Counted from the first letter of the stretch, positions 28,101-36,424 are shown. The stretch is DNA of 64,000 nt from JBCBSS01 sp039819065 (GCA_039819065.1 JBCBSS010000005.1:1-64000), one strand, 5' to 3'. Made by a program: numbers and translations. Notes: generated by a model not told the origin, from the letters alone.

Positions 28101-31100
28101 TTTCAGCTCCGGCCAAATTACCAATTGACAACGGTATAGTTCCAGTCAATTCATTGCCAGACAAACCGATATAAGTGGCTTGGCTCAAATTACCTATCCA
28201 TTCTGGAATCTCTCCTGTTCTGTTGGTCTCATTCACCGCGAAAATCTCGCAATTGACTAAGTTCTGGAGTGCGTCTGGTACCGGCCCAGGATTTAACGGA
28301 TTTGCGTTAACCCCAAACCAAGTAAGGTTGATCAACTGCCCATAAGAGTCAGGAATATTGCCGGTGAAGTTATTCCAGCCTAAGTAGAGGTATTCCAATT
28401 GAATCATATCTCCAAAAAAGGCTGGCAGGTCTCCTGAAAGATTATTGTAATTGAGCACCACCCATTTGAGCTTACTCAGGTCAGCGAAGTAATTAGGAAT
28501 GGTACCACTTAGGCTATTATAATGTAGTCGTATCATTCTGAGGTTGACAGCGTTTTCAAACGCATCACCAATTTCGCCAGTTAGCTGGTTCTTATGCAGA
28601 TCTATCCAATCCAGTGCTGTTAAAGAATTGATGGATGCACTTGGGAATGCTCCTACAAGATTATTTTGATCGAGCTTTATTTTGAAGATATCTCCATCCT
28701 GAATAGTGATACCATACCAGCTACTAAAAACATCGTTTCCGACAGCTTCCATGTTTTGAAACTCAGCAGCTGTAGGCCATCCTGTATTATTGGTCCAGTT
28801 ATCTCCGTCAGTGCTTAAGTATAGGTCTTTTAATGCTACAAACTCGATGTCATCTGGTACAATACCTGGCAATAGCGTCAATTTCACCTCCCTAGAAATG
28901 ACATTGGTATTCGGCATTAAAGGGTTGATCATCACACATCGGTATAACTTGCCATCTAAGTCGGGGGCAGGGTTGGCTATAACAAGCTCTTCTGTAGTAC
29001 TCTCCTCTACTACAGACTGCCAAACGTTACCTTCTCTCACTTCCCACTGGTAGTTGGTATAGCTTCCACCACCCATATCATTAGGCAGGGTCACCGACTG
29101 CCCTTGTGAATATTCTAACTCAAGCAGTGTATTGTGAGCGGTAGTTTGACCCTCAGGGTAAAATTGCTGGAAAATAGTTTCTTCATCTTGGTTGAAACCC
29201 GTTTCTAAACGTCCTAGCGGAATGTGGTTGCCAGATAACCAAATGATTTTGGTTTGGGGGTTAGGAAATAGATCAAGGTTAGGGATATCGGTAAATTGGC
29301 AATAACTCAAATTCAAAGTACGCAGATTAGAAAGTTGAGTGACCGATTCAGGCACCACACCTCCTAATGTGTAGTTCGAACCAAAGTTGACGTAGTCCAG
29401 GGCCATATCATCATTGAATAAACCGGAAGGAATAGTACCTGAAAGCTCATTAGTACCCATATTCAAATCGTACAGGTTAGTAAGTTGGCTGATACTTTCC
29501 GGTATGGCGCCCACCAGACCACTGTATTCGAGGTCTATTTGGCCGATGTCACCATAATAAATGGTAATACCTCCCCAACCTCCGAAAACAGCGCTATTGG
29601 CATAGGTTGGCCAATCCTCGAGTGTAGGCCATGCTGAGCCGTTTCTAGGAAAAATCTGGTTGCCACTATTGGCTTGCTCGCATATATCTTTCAATACCGC
29701 TAATTCTATATCATCCGGGATAGAGCCGTTGTTTGAATCGGTATAAACCAGCACCACTTGAGAGTAGGATGACTCACCTGCAGGGTAAACGGCCTTGATA
29801 CGATATTGGTATTGAGTTTCCGCCGCGATCGATGCGTCTCTGTATTGAGTAGCTAGTGGATTTTCTAATGAGACTTCCGTAAAAGCCCCACCACTCACTG
29901 ATTTCTCTAATACAAACTGTGCTACTTCCAAGTCATTAGACTCCCATGAGATCAATACTACGTTCTGGGATAAAATCAATGACTTAAAATTATCCGGAGG
30001 AGCAGGAAGAGAAGGGTCGACTGGAGTAGTCACTGAGGCTTCAGAGCTGTAATCTGAAAACGTTGAAGCTGCAGCTGCTCTTACTCTATAATAATAATTA
30101 GTATTGGGTGAAACAGTGAGATCGGTGTAAGAAGTAGCATTGGCAGGTTGAATATTGATTCTGGTATAACCATAACCTGGTGTAATGCTTCGCTCGATCT
30201 CAAAGAGGCTTTCATTGGTAGAATTATCCTGCCAGTTGATGGTAACAGCATTGCTCTGGACATTCTCAAAAGTAACGTTTGACGGAGCATCAATCGTTAA
30301 AAAGTCGTCAACACAAAGTGTGAATGTACCACGGTTTGGAGCGGTGACACCATTGTCTATATTGATATAGTACCATTCTCCCGGAGTCAATTCCGAATAG
30401 CTCAAATTGAGGTTCACATACTCCCCATCGGTATTGACGCTGGCCACTTCGGCAAGGTTCGCATCATGGAGTGCGACTTTGGGATAACGAATATCGCCGT
30501 AAGTCCCTCCGGTGAGCAGATCTATGGAAATACCATTGGCCGAAGCTAAAAACTTGAACCAAACGTTGCTATTAGGGCCGTTGGTCCATGCGGAAGGCCG
30601 GCTACCATCAGCAGTGGCTATTTGAGTGGTATAAGCCGCTTCGTCAGAGCACCAACTATTGGTGTTGATCAGAGCAATAGCATTTGAAGCATAATCATGT
30701 GAGGCCTCATCGTTCAAACAAAGGGTAAATGTACCCTTGCTTGCATTGTCAATGTTAATGTAATACCACTCGCCGATAGTAAGCCCTTTATGGCTCAAAC
30801 CAACATCGACATATTCTCCATCGTGATTTACGCTTACAATTTCGGATAGGTCTGCACTGTGCAGTGCCAGTCTGGGATAGCGTAGTGTTCCTTCGGCACC
30901 TCCGGTTTTCAAATCAATAGCCACCTCTTCAGTCGTGGCCTGAAACTTGAACCAAACGTTATTGTTGGGGCCATTGCTCCAGGTAGAGGGTTTAACTCCA
31001 TCAGGTGTGGCGTCTGCTGTGGTGTATTCTGCAGGAGCAGAACACCAATTGTTCAGATCCGAAAGCGCATACGCACTGGCTGGTAAATCATTGTATCCGC

Positions 31101-33162
31101 CCGGGTTGTCAACACAAAGGGTAAAAGTACCTCTACGGAAACGTGCATCGCCATTGTCAACGTTGATGTAGTACCACTCACCTATGGTCAAGTCGGTAAA
31201 AGAGAGGTTTCGGTCACTATATAAACCCCCATAGCTAACACTTGCCAGTTCTATCAGTGCGTTGTCATGAAGGGCTAACTTTGGTAATTGTAACGTACCT
31301 TCAGTATTACCCGTTTTTAAGTCTATTGAAACAGATTCTCCAATAGCTTGAAATTTGAACCAAACATTGTTGCTAGGGCCATCATACCAGTTAGAGGGTT
31401 TTTCACCATCAGGTGTACCAATCATAGTGGTATATTCACCAAGTTCGGAACACCAGCTTTCCAGACTAGTGATAGTTACCGCACCATTGGGATAATCATG
31501 GGTCACCGCGTCATTGACACATAGTGTAAATGAACCACGATAATTCTGGTTATTGCTATTATCCACATTGATATAGTACCAATCACCTATATTCAATCCC
31601 TCATAGCTTATCCCCAGATCGACGTATTTACCGTTATGATCTACACTCACTAATTCCGATAAACCTGAATCATGCAGTGCAAGCTTTGGAAACTCCAAAG
31701 TACCCTCATCGCCTCCGGTTTTCAAATCAATGGATACCTCCTCGGTAGTAGCCTGGAACTTAAACCAAACATTGTTATTGGGGCCGCTTCCCCATTTAGC
31801 CGGTCTTGCTCCATCCGGTGTGCCGTGTACAGTTGTATATTCAGCAGTTGCCGAGCACCAGTTGTTCAAACTGCTTATTTCATAAGCTGCGGAAGAAAAG
31901 TCGTTGTTAGCAGGCTCACTGTCCAAGCAAAGCCCAAAAGTACCACGCCAGTCCATTCTATCTCTTGAATCAACCGAAATGTAGTACCATTGACCAGTTG
32001 TAAGTTGATCTAAAGTCAAGCTTACCGGTACGTCACTCCCCTGATGCCCGATACTGGCCAGTTCGTTTCCAGTATCATCCCAGGCGGCCATCATGGGAAA
32101 ATTGATCGAACCACGAGTCAAGCCAATGCTAGCCATCGGTCCGACTGCCCTGAATTTAAACCATACGTTGGCATTAGGGCCTTCTTGCCAGTTCGCTCCT
32201 TTTATACCGTCAGGCGTACCTTTAAAATTAGCATAAGTATCATTGCCCGAACACCAGTCATTCAAATTTGTAAGCTCAATAGCCTCTTCTTTAAAATCAA
32301 AAGTGAGTCCAGTATTAATGCACAGCCCGAACGTACCCCTCCAACTCATTTTATCTCTTGAATCCACTGATATGTAGTACCAACTGCCCGGTACCAGTTG
32401 ATCAGAACCTAGCCCCACTTCTTCCGTCGCATCGATGTGTCCTGCGCTGGCAACCTCATTTCCACTAGCATCCCACAATGCCATCTTTGGGTAATCTATA
32501 TCACCTCTCTTAACATCTATGGTGATATCACTTGAGGTCGCCTGAAACTTGAACCAAACATTAGCGTAGACTTTGCCCCAATAAGAGGGTACGCTGCCAT
32601 CGGGTGTCGCTTTCTTGGTAGAGAAGGCATCTGTCGCTGAACACCAATTATTGATATCAGTAATTTCGTAAGCTGCTTCTTTGAAATCGTAGGTCAATCC
32701 TGCGTTAATGCACAGACCAAACGTACCTTTATTTGATGTGTTGTTACCTCGGGTATCAACAGATATGTAGTACCAATTGCCGGTAGTCAGTTGATCCGAG
32801 CCAATACCTACTTCCTCACTTGCACCGATATGGCCGGAGCTCACCACCTCGTTTCCTGCATCATCCCACAATGCGATCATTGGGAATTTGATCGTACCTA
32901 GTTTTAGATCGATTGTAATATCCGAACTGTTGGCCTGAAACTTAAACCAGACGTCGGCATAAGGGTTGTCGCTCCACAATGAAGCTCTGGTGCCGTCAGG
33001 AGTCGCACCGTCGGTAGTATAAGCCGTCGTGCCGGAACACCAGTTATTCAGATCGGTCAAAGTGATCGCATTAGCCTGATTGTCATTGGCGGGCTGGGCG
33101 ATTGCTGATAAGGATATCAGGGCAAGTAATGATATCAAAAAGTAGGTCTTGAGAAGGTTCAT
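25126..33162 (-). CDS. Giant surface protein: seven 135-residue repeats, two Fn3, four LRR/Ig blocks (2,678 aa)
   Basis: A signal peptide (MNLLKTYFLISLLALISLSA, ending IAQ) is followed by seven tandem repeats over about residues 24-955, each with NxWCS, TPDG, NVWFKFQA and WYYI(S/N)VD motifs. Two fibronectin III domains follow (about 957-1140). Then come four blocks, starting near 1146, 1434, 1837 and 2166, each opening with (D)IEFxALKDLYLSTxGDxW and WPTAAEF, continuing with plant-type leucine-rich repeats (LTGxIPxxIGNLxxLxxL) and closing with an Ig-like segment. The C-terminal 100 residues (ASGNWSDPIWSDTQGG) resemble a beta-helical domain common in Bacteroidota surface proteins. No T9SS C-terminal domain is visible. 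Its ATG overlaps the lipoprotein stop by four bases, so translation is coupled. Likely a binding or adhesion protein. Confidence 0.88.
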   Translation of the reverse strand: MNLLKTYFLISLLALISLSAIAQPANDNQANAITLTDLNNWCSGTTAYTTDGATPDGTRASLWSDNPYADVWFKFQANSSDITIDLKLGTIKFPMIALWDDAGNEVVSSGHIGASEEVGIGSDQLTTGNWYYISVDTRGNNTSNKGTFGLCINAGLTYDFKEAAYEITDINNWCSATDAFSTKKATPDGSVPSYWGKVYANVWFKFQATSSDITIDVKRGDIDYPKMALWDASGNEVASAGHIDATEEVGLGSDQLVPGSWYYISVDSRDKMSWRGTFGLCINTGLTFDFKEEAIELTNLNDWCSGNDTYANFKGTPDGIKGANWQEGPNANVWFKFRAVGPMASIGLTRGSINFPMMAAWDDTGNELASIGHQGSDVPVSLTLDQLTTGQWYYISVDSRDRMDWRGTFGLCLDSEPANNDFSSAAYEISSLNNWCSATAEYTTVHGTPDGARPAKWGSGPNNNVWFKFQATTEEVSIDLKTGGDEGTLEFPKLALHDSGLSELVSVDHNGKYVDLGISYEGLNIGDWYYINVDNSNNQNYRGSFTLCVNDAVTHDYPNGAVTITSLESWCSELGEYTTMIGTPDGEKPSNWYDGPSNNVWFKFQAIGESVSIDLKTGNTEGTLQLPKLALHDNALIELASVSYGGLYSDRNLSFTDLTIGEWYYINVDNGDARFRRGTFTLCVDNPGGYNDLPASAYALSDLNNWCSAPAEYTTADATPDGVKPSTWSNGPNNNVWFKFQATTEEVAIDLKTGGAEGTLRYPRLALHSADLSEIVSVNHDGEYVDVGLSHKGLTIGEWYYINIDNASKGTFTLCLNDEASHDYASNAIALINTNSWCSDEAAYTTQIATADGSRPSAWTNGPNSNVWFKFLASANGISIDLLTGGTYGDIRYPKVALHDANLAEVASVNTDGEYVNLNLSYSELTPGEWYYINIDNGVTAPNRGTFTLCVDDFLTIDAPSNVTFENVQSNAVTINWQDNSTNESLFEIERSITPGYGYTRINIQPANATSYTDLTVSPNTNYYYRVRAAAASTFSDYSSEASVTTPVDPSLPAPPDNFKSLILSQNVVLISWESNDLEVAQFVLEKSVSGGAFTEVSLENPLATQYRDASIAAETQYQYRIKAVYPAGESSYSQVVLVYTDSNNGSIPDDIELAVLKDICEQANSGNQIFPRNGSAWPTLEDWPTYANSAVFGGWGGITIYYGDIGQIDLEYSGLVGAIPESISQLTNLYDLNMGTNELSGTIPSGLFNDDMALDYVNFGSNYTLGGVVPESVTQLSNLRTLNLSYCQFTDIPNLDLFPNPQTKIIWLSGNHIPLGRLETGFNQDEETIFQQFYPEGQTTAHNTLLELEYSQGQSVTLPNDMGGGSYTNYQWEVREGNVWQSVVEESTTEELVIANPAPDLDGKLYRCVMINPLMPNTNVISREVKLTLLPGIVPDDIEFVALKDLYLSTDGDNWTNNTGWPTAAEFQNMEAVGNDVFSSWYGITIQDGDIFKIKLDQNNLVGAFPSASINSLTALDWIDLHKNQLTGEIGDAFENAVNLRMIRLHYNSLSGTIPNYFADLSKLKWVVLNYNNLSGDLPAFFGDMIQLEYLYLGWNNFTGNIPDSYGQLINLTWFGVNANPLNPGPVPDALQNLVNCEIFAVNETNRTGEIPEWIGNLSQATYIGLSGNELTGTIPLSIGNLAGAEIELENNKLSAMPDFSGSTSPFDILRVQNNHLDFSSLIPNLVLESVVKDKIEYVPQKEIPIASELALFLGEYIYLPGIPDAEGVQYEWFKADDEISSGVSLGVTSSNPIYFKLDANFGDSGYYYCNLTHPESEMVLVTSRTRVTVSFTEGEVLDIVEFEALKGLYLSTNGDSWKNRDGWPTAAEFETMAPVTNDVYGDWYGVTTELGDIIRLEFPGNSMGGELPNSIGDFSQLIELDLQLNFIGGQIPPSVGNLTKLESLALSFNAFQGPIPTGIVNLIELRSLYLHNNGLTGELPDQIGNLTNLLSFHVKLNSLSGDIPLSISNLSKLKTFSAFGNQFTSFPDLSNFSTENLASLNIELHQNYLKFGPLLPNLAGNSTVKDKIEYDPQLSFPIATVYTFSPGETILLEGIQDVSGVQHEWFRAANANEIGVSLGVSTNSTYQKVNASLNDAGFYYCQWTHPDVPGLVLKTKTTQVTITEGLVADNIEFEALKDLYINLYGDSWNNRTNWPTTAEFETMEPVGSDVFGTWEGVTVRDGDVVKFDFDERSRFTVPPSIGDLSALESLFIQGQSIVSPLPDEVGGLSSLKELAIYNTLIPGGIPSWVTQLTNLEQLSILFTPTQGEIFDLSALNNLKSLSFFGTQLTGFADGAQLPNNLKELHLGLNPFNSTFPELIFQYTSLELVQITNSGLTGVIPEEIASLVNLRNLTVYENNLEGELPEAFGNMPFSFLGLAGNQFTGKIPRIPVSPDLSLQQFYFDRNNFTELSSYADHTNVDSLRLNVENNLLTFIDVIPTVNDENITRNNFGYSPQQEVPTYFDSRTNTLSVALYEENNQYQWEKDGVDIPGATSSTYVLSSGSNLNAVYRCRITNPLAPDLTLYSEDTRSEPGTFYAVASGNWSDPIWSDTQGGEVTGLIPVPGSEVYIYDQNVYIDQNFIGGPIHVVVDTEQASLVVDGAQLQVYDFLDIKRMSTNDKAKVRLVNGGNVEVLPND
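30290..33100. repeat. Seven tandem ~400-bp coding repeats in the LRR gene
   Basis: The segment encoding the WCS motif recurs at about 33040, 32641, 32249, 31857, 31450, 31042 and 30649, that is every 392-408 bases. The copies differ at many synonymous and replacement sites but stay in frame. They are prone to unequal exchange and to collapse in short-read assembly. Confidence 0.8.
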
Positions 33163-33848
33163 TTGGTGTCTGGTTTACGATATGATAAAGGTGTTACTGG
33201 AGTGTTTTGATCGGGTGGCCTGATATAGTGACTGAAATCTATGTTGGGGGCTGATTCGATGTCTTGTGTGACAAATCGGAATTTTCTATTGCCTAGCCCA
33301 AGGCCCATTTCCTTCAAGTTGAATTGTACCCATTTACTTTTGGTAAAGTCCTGTTTGTTAAAGACGGCCATGAGAGAAGTCGCACTGCCTGCCCCGTAAG
33401 TTCTAGGAAAGACGAAATCAGCTACTGGAATGGTATCCGATGCCGACGTAGTTAAATTGGCATATTGATCTAAACGGAAGGCTAAATTTTGGACCAGATT
33501 ACTGAATTGTTCATAGGCCAGGTTTCCTGAATAGAGTGCTTCTTTATTTCCTGAAGAAATACTTAATATGAAGTAGGCATATTGGCCATACTTGTTCCGC
33601 AGTGCCTGAATTTCTTCAATTGAGTAATTTGAAACGTTGCCTAATTCTTGTGCAACCAGTAAATCAGTTGGGCGGTAAGTCACGACAATTTTAGCCTCAC
33701 CGCTTTCATATATTTTAGTGAGCCCATTATCCTCCGTTAGTACATACTCTTGAAGATCTGCTTCTGAATAATGCTTATGGTCTACACAACCGGTCAAAAG
33801 CAGCAACATAAGGTATATGCACCTTTGCATAAGTGAGTCTTTAATCAT
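33159..33848 (-). CDS. Hypothetical lipoprotein of the RHS operon (229 aa)
   Basis: A hydrophobic N terminus ends in the lipobox LLTGC followed by VDHKHYSEADLQEY, so this is a lipoprotein; Asp shortly after the Cys may influence sorting. The rest has no family that I recognise. It contains KIVVTYRPTDLLVAQEL and ends with a hydrophilic tail (PLSYRKPDTK). ATG at 33848 gives a slightly long n-region; the ATG six codons on (MQRCIYLMLLLL) gives a more typical lipoprotein signal and may be the true start. It is 30 bases after the OmpH-like gene and its stop overlaps the LRR gene start by four bases, so it belongs to the same operon and may help export or anchor the giant proteins. Confidence 0.75.
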   Translation of the reverse strand: MIKDSLMQRCIYLMLLLLTGCVDHKHYSEADLQEYVLTEDNGLTKIYESGEAKIVVTYRPTDLLVAQELGNVSNYSIEEIQALRNKYGQYAYFILSISSGNKEALYSGNLAYEQFSNLVQNLAFRLDQYANLTTSASDTIPVADFVFPRTYGAGSATSLMAVFNKQDFTKSKWVQFNLKEMGLGLGNRKFRFVTQDIESAPNIDFSHYIRPPDQNTPVTPLSYRKPDTK

Positions 33849-33878
33849 GGTTTAATAAGTAGTGTGTGTTACCAGCAG

Positions 33879-34415
33879 CTAGCTGCCGGAATATTCTTGA
33901 TTCAGGCCTACTAGCACTTCATCAGTGATATCGGTTCCTTCCTGAGCATAGACAATGTTCCCGGCATCAGTAGCTGCCAGAATGATGTGATAGTTTTTAC
34001 TTTCGCCATACCTCTTGAGGTATTCATTGACTACGGTAAGCACGGTTTGTGTCATCTGGACATCCTCTTGCTGGGCTTTGCTCTGTATGGCTTTTTGATA
34101 GTCTGCTAGTTGCTGCTGCTTTGTCCTGATCAATTCCTGTGAAAGTTCCCTCTCCTTCTTGGTCATACCGGCACTCTCCTTTTCGAAACTCATAATCTGT
34201 CTTTGAACTTCGACCAGGAGCGTATCGACATTCGATTTCCAAACCGCTGCTTTATTTTGATACTCGGTCCGTGCATCTAGCATGCCCTTATAATTGTTAA
34301 GTAGTTTATTAGAGTCGACGTAAACAAGTTTGTCTTGTTTGGCGGTAAAGTGAACGATGTAAAGTGCTAAACAGGCCGCCGCCAAAATGAGAATAGATAC
34401 TCTTTCGAACTTCAT
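33879..34415 (-). CDS. OmpH/Skp-like periplasmic chaperone
   Basis: The 178-residue protein starts with one hydrophobic segment (SILILAAACLALYIVHF) that may be an uncleaved anchor, followed by the OmpH/Skp pattern: a short strand (KLVYVDSNKLLNNY), a long charged helical hairpin (about residues 50-130, with ERELSQELIRTKQQQLADYQ) and a closing strand pair (YHIILAATDAGNIVYAQEG...DITDEVLVGLN). Skp-type proteins hold unfolded outer-membrane proteins in the periplasm. As the first gene of the operon with the giant LRR and RHS proteins it is probably a dedicated chaperone for them, rather than the general Skp, which in other bacteria is usually near bamA. Its promoter must lie in the 174-base divergent gap before the sigma gene, but I find no clear TAnnTTTG box. 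Confidence 0.85.
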   Translation of the reverse strand: MKFERVSILILAAACLALYIVHFTAKQDKLVYVDSNKLLNNYKGMLDARTEYQNKAAVWKSNVDTLLVEVQRQIMSFEKESAGMTKKERELSQELIRTKQQQLADYQKAIQSKAQQEDVQMTQTVLTVVNEYLKRYGESKNYHIILAATDAGNIVYAQEGTDITDEVLVGLNQEYSGS

Positions 34416-34589
34416 AGGTTTGGTTTTGATTAGTGAGTTATAATAGTCCGGTTATTAGGTTTTCGGCGGTTAGTGTCACAAACGGACAAAGTGTTACCTT
34501 GATTTTTTACTTTTTTTTAAAAATCTTTAAAATTCTTAAGACACAGACTAAAGAGCACCAGCAATCAAACCAACATATTACAGGACGGA

Positions 34590-35147
34590 ATGCAGAAAGA
34601 TGGAAACGAAATTCTGGAAGGAATAAAGGCAGGAAACCAAGCCACACTCAATCAAATATATAAGGAACACTTACCTATAATTAGGCAATTCATAACTACC
34701 AATTCTGGTACTTCGGCAGATGGTGATGATATTTTTCAGCAAAGCTTACTGATTATTTACAGGAAGCTTAAGATGGGAGGGCTCGAAATAGATTGTGCAT
34801 TCGGCACCTATCTTTATAGCATATGTAAAAGGCTATGGTTGGCACAACTTAGAAAGAATAAACGAAGCATCACCTTCGAAACTTTAGAGGTTTCGACTGA
34901 CATAGAGCAGAATGTCCAACATACTATTGAAAGGGATGAGCAACTCAACCTTTACAAAAAACACTTCAGCAAATTGCAGCAAAAGTGCCAGCAATTATTG
35001 ACTCTTTTTTACAGAGGAGAATCGATGAAAGTGATTGCAGAAAAAATGGGTTATACTGAATCTTACACTCGCAAAAAAAAATTCGAGTGTAAAAAGGGTT
35101 TGATAGAGCTGGTTGAAAAAGATCCCATTTTCAAAGAATTGAAGTAA
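34590..35147 (+). CDS. RNA polymerase sigma-70 family (ECF-like) sigma factor
   Basis: The 185 residues hold a region 2-like part (DGDDIFQQSLLIIYRKL, then FGTYLYSICKRLWLAQLRK) and a region 4-like helix-turn-helix (QQLLTLFYRGESMKVIAEKMGYTESYTRKKKFECKKGL), separated by a short linker. This is the two-domain ECF layout, though divergent in sequence. ATG at 34590 is the only start that keeps the full N-terminal helix. The next gene, 35 bases on, encodes a membrane protein of anti-sigma type, so the two are a regulatory pair. It is divergent from the OmpH-to-RHS operon, which is its most likely target; autoregulation is also likely but no promoter motif can be assigned. Confidence 0.87.
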   Translation: MQKDGNEILEGIKAGNQATLNQIYKEHLPIIRQFITTNSGTSADGDDIFQQSLLIIYRKLKMGGLEIDCAFGTYLYSICKRLWLAQLRKNKRSITFETLEVSTDIEQNVQHTIERDEQLNLYKKHFSKLQQKCQQLLTLFYRGESMKVIAEKMGYTESYTRKKKFECKKGLIELVEKDPIFKELK

Positions 35148-35182
35148 CTTCGTATGAGCTAGAACCAGTCGGAGCAAACTGG

Positions 35183-35932
35183 ATGGATAGAACTGAAACA
35201 CTTTTCGAGCAAATTGAAGCTTATTTAGACGGCACATTAGAAGGTGAGAGTCTGTCGGAATTTGAAGATAATCTCGCTGCTGATGATGCCCTCAAAAACG
35301 AAGTTGAAAAGCATAGGGCCTTAAAAGCGGCACTTAATGAGGCCGATGAATCAGCTTTTCAAGCAAAAATGGATAATGCCTTCCAGCAGGTTCATCAAGC
35401 GCCTGAGAAAAGTAAAGCGAAGCGCATCTGGCCCTATTGGTCTGCAGCGGCTATGCTCACATTGTTGGTTACTTCCTTATTGCTTACTGGGGTATTCAAG
35501 AGTGAATCAGAAAAACTTTATGAAGAGTTTTATGTGGCCTTTCCTGCTTATGATGTTTTCAGAGGAGATGATGATACGAGTCAAGGTCTAAAAAAAGCCT
35601 TTGCAGATTACACTGTTGGTAAATTCGAAGAAGCACTACCTTTATTTGAGGAGCAATTGTCACTGACTCCGCAACAATATAAACTTTACTTGTATGTAGG
35701 TAATTGTCAATTACAACTTGGTCAACACGATCATGCAATCACGACATTTCAGCAAGTACCAGAGAGTAGCCAACTCTACACGGATGCATTGTGGTTTCAA
35801 GGTATGATTCATTTAAAAGTAGGACAGGTCGATCAGGCCACAGCATTATTTCGGTCATTGAGTGAATCCGATAACATTTACAGTGCCGAGGCCGCGAAGA
35901 TCATAAACAGATTGAATCATAGTGCGGACTAA
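35183..35932 (+). CDS. Membrane anti-sigma-like protein with periplasmic TPR domain (249 aa)
   Basis: The N-terminal 80 residues are acidic and helical (TLFEQIEAYLDGTLEGESLS, ALKNEVEKHRAL), like the cytoplasmic part of anti-sigma factors but without a zinc-binding His-Cys motif. A single membrane helix follows at about 86-104 (WSAAAMLTLLVTSLLLTGVF). The C-terminal part, which should be periplasmic, holds TPR units (YTVGKFEEALPLFEEQL, YLYVGNCQLQLGQHDHAI, GMIHLKVGQVDQATALF). Pairing with the upstream sigma gene and this layout suggest that it holds the sigma factor at the membrane and listens through its TPRs, perhaps to the TPR-CHAT proteins in the same compartment. It ends four bases inside the convergent C2-like gene. 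Confidence 0.8.
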   Translation: MDRTETLFEQIEAYLDGTLEGESLSEFEDNLAADDALKNEVEKHRALKAALNEADESAFQAKMDNAFQQVHQAPEKSKAKRIWPYWSAAAMLTLLVTSLLLTGVFKSESEKLYEEFYVAFPAYDVFRGDDDTSQGLKKAFADYTVGKFEEALPLFEEQLSLTPQQYKLYLYVGNCQLQLGQHDHAITTFQQVPESSQLYTDALWFQGMIHLKVGQVDQATALFRSLSESDNIYSAEAAKIINRLNHSAD

Positions 35933-36282
35933 CTCACCTCCCACTCCAAACTATAACGGGCTTCTGACCCTTCCGTAGTACGATGCATATCCGATCTGAA
36001 AGCACCTCCTTCATCGATGCTCAATACAAAATTGCCAAGGTGATCATTACTACTGAGTAAGTCATAGTCCCAAACCTCAAGTTTTAAGAGTTCGCCAATT
36101 GGCACACTTTCCAAACTCACATCCAGCATTGTTTCTCCTTGGACGGCTTTCTGATATTTAGCGTTGGTAGGCCATACCTTTTGTCCATTTAGCTTAATGA
36201 ATATTTCGTCCAGGTCCTCTTCGGTACTGAGGTAGCAATGCAGTTTCAGGAGTTTTACGGTACATGTAGTACTTTCAGACAT
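35929..36282 (-). CDS. Small C2-domain-like protein (117 aa)
   Basis: The sequence has the strand pattern of a C2 domain: CTVKLLKLHCYLSTEEDLDE, then DEIFIKLNGQKVWP, GELLKLEVWDYDLLSSND and HLGNFVLSID. Asp residues in VWDYDLLSSNDHLG resemble the calcium loop of C2 domains (WDxDxxxxDDxxG). C2 domains bind membranes or proteins, often in a Ca-dependent way. There is no signal peptide. I do not know the role; resemblance to small C2-like proteins of Bacteroidota is from memory of the fold pattern only. Its stop overlaps the end of the anti-sigma-like gene. Confidence 0.65.
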   Translation of the reverse strand: MSESTTCTVKLLKLHCYLSTEEDLDEIFIKLNGQKVWPTNAKYQKAVQGETMLDVSLESVPIGELLKLEVWDYDLLSSNDHLGNFVLSIDEGGAFRSDMHRTTEGSEARYSLEWEVS

Positions 36283-36393
36283 ATCTTGACATTTTTAACC
36301 TAAGAAATGGCCTTACACCTATTCCTAAGTCATTAAGTTAAAAAATGTTAGCAATAGATGGTCAAACATTATTTTAACTTTTCTTAACCTGGC

Positions 36394-36424
36394 TTTAACA
36401 TTTCAGCTTTTACGCTTAACTTTG
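36394..36424 (+). promoter_or_regulatory. Promoter of the SRP RNA gene
   Basis: TAACTTTG at 36417-36424 fits TAnnTTTG. A TTTA at 36394-36397 stands 19 bases upstream as a weak -33 element. Transcription would start near 36429-36431, where the SRP RNA begins. The last four bases of the -7 box are the start of a TTTGCC-TC-GGCAAA palindrome running into the RNA. Confidence 0.65.

Noticed and set aside
30290..33100. Regular ~400-bp spacing as a CRISPR-like or satellite array
   Set aside because: The repeats are long, diverged and fully coding in one frame; there are no short direct repeats with unique spacers.
34433..34663. 76-codon frame at the start of the sigma gene
   Set aside because: It overlaps the sigma gene in another frame, has a low-complexity Asn/Gln/Arg-rich sequence, and no support.
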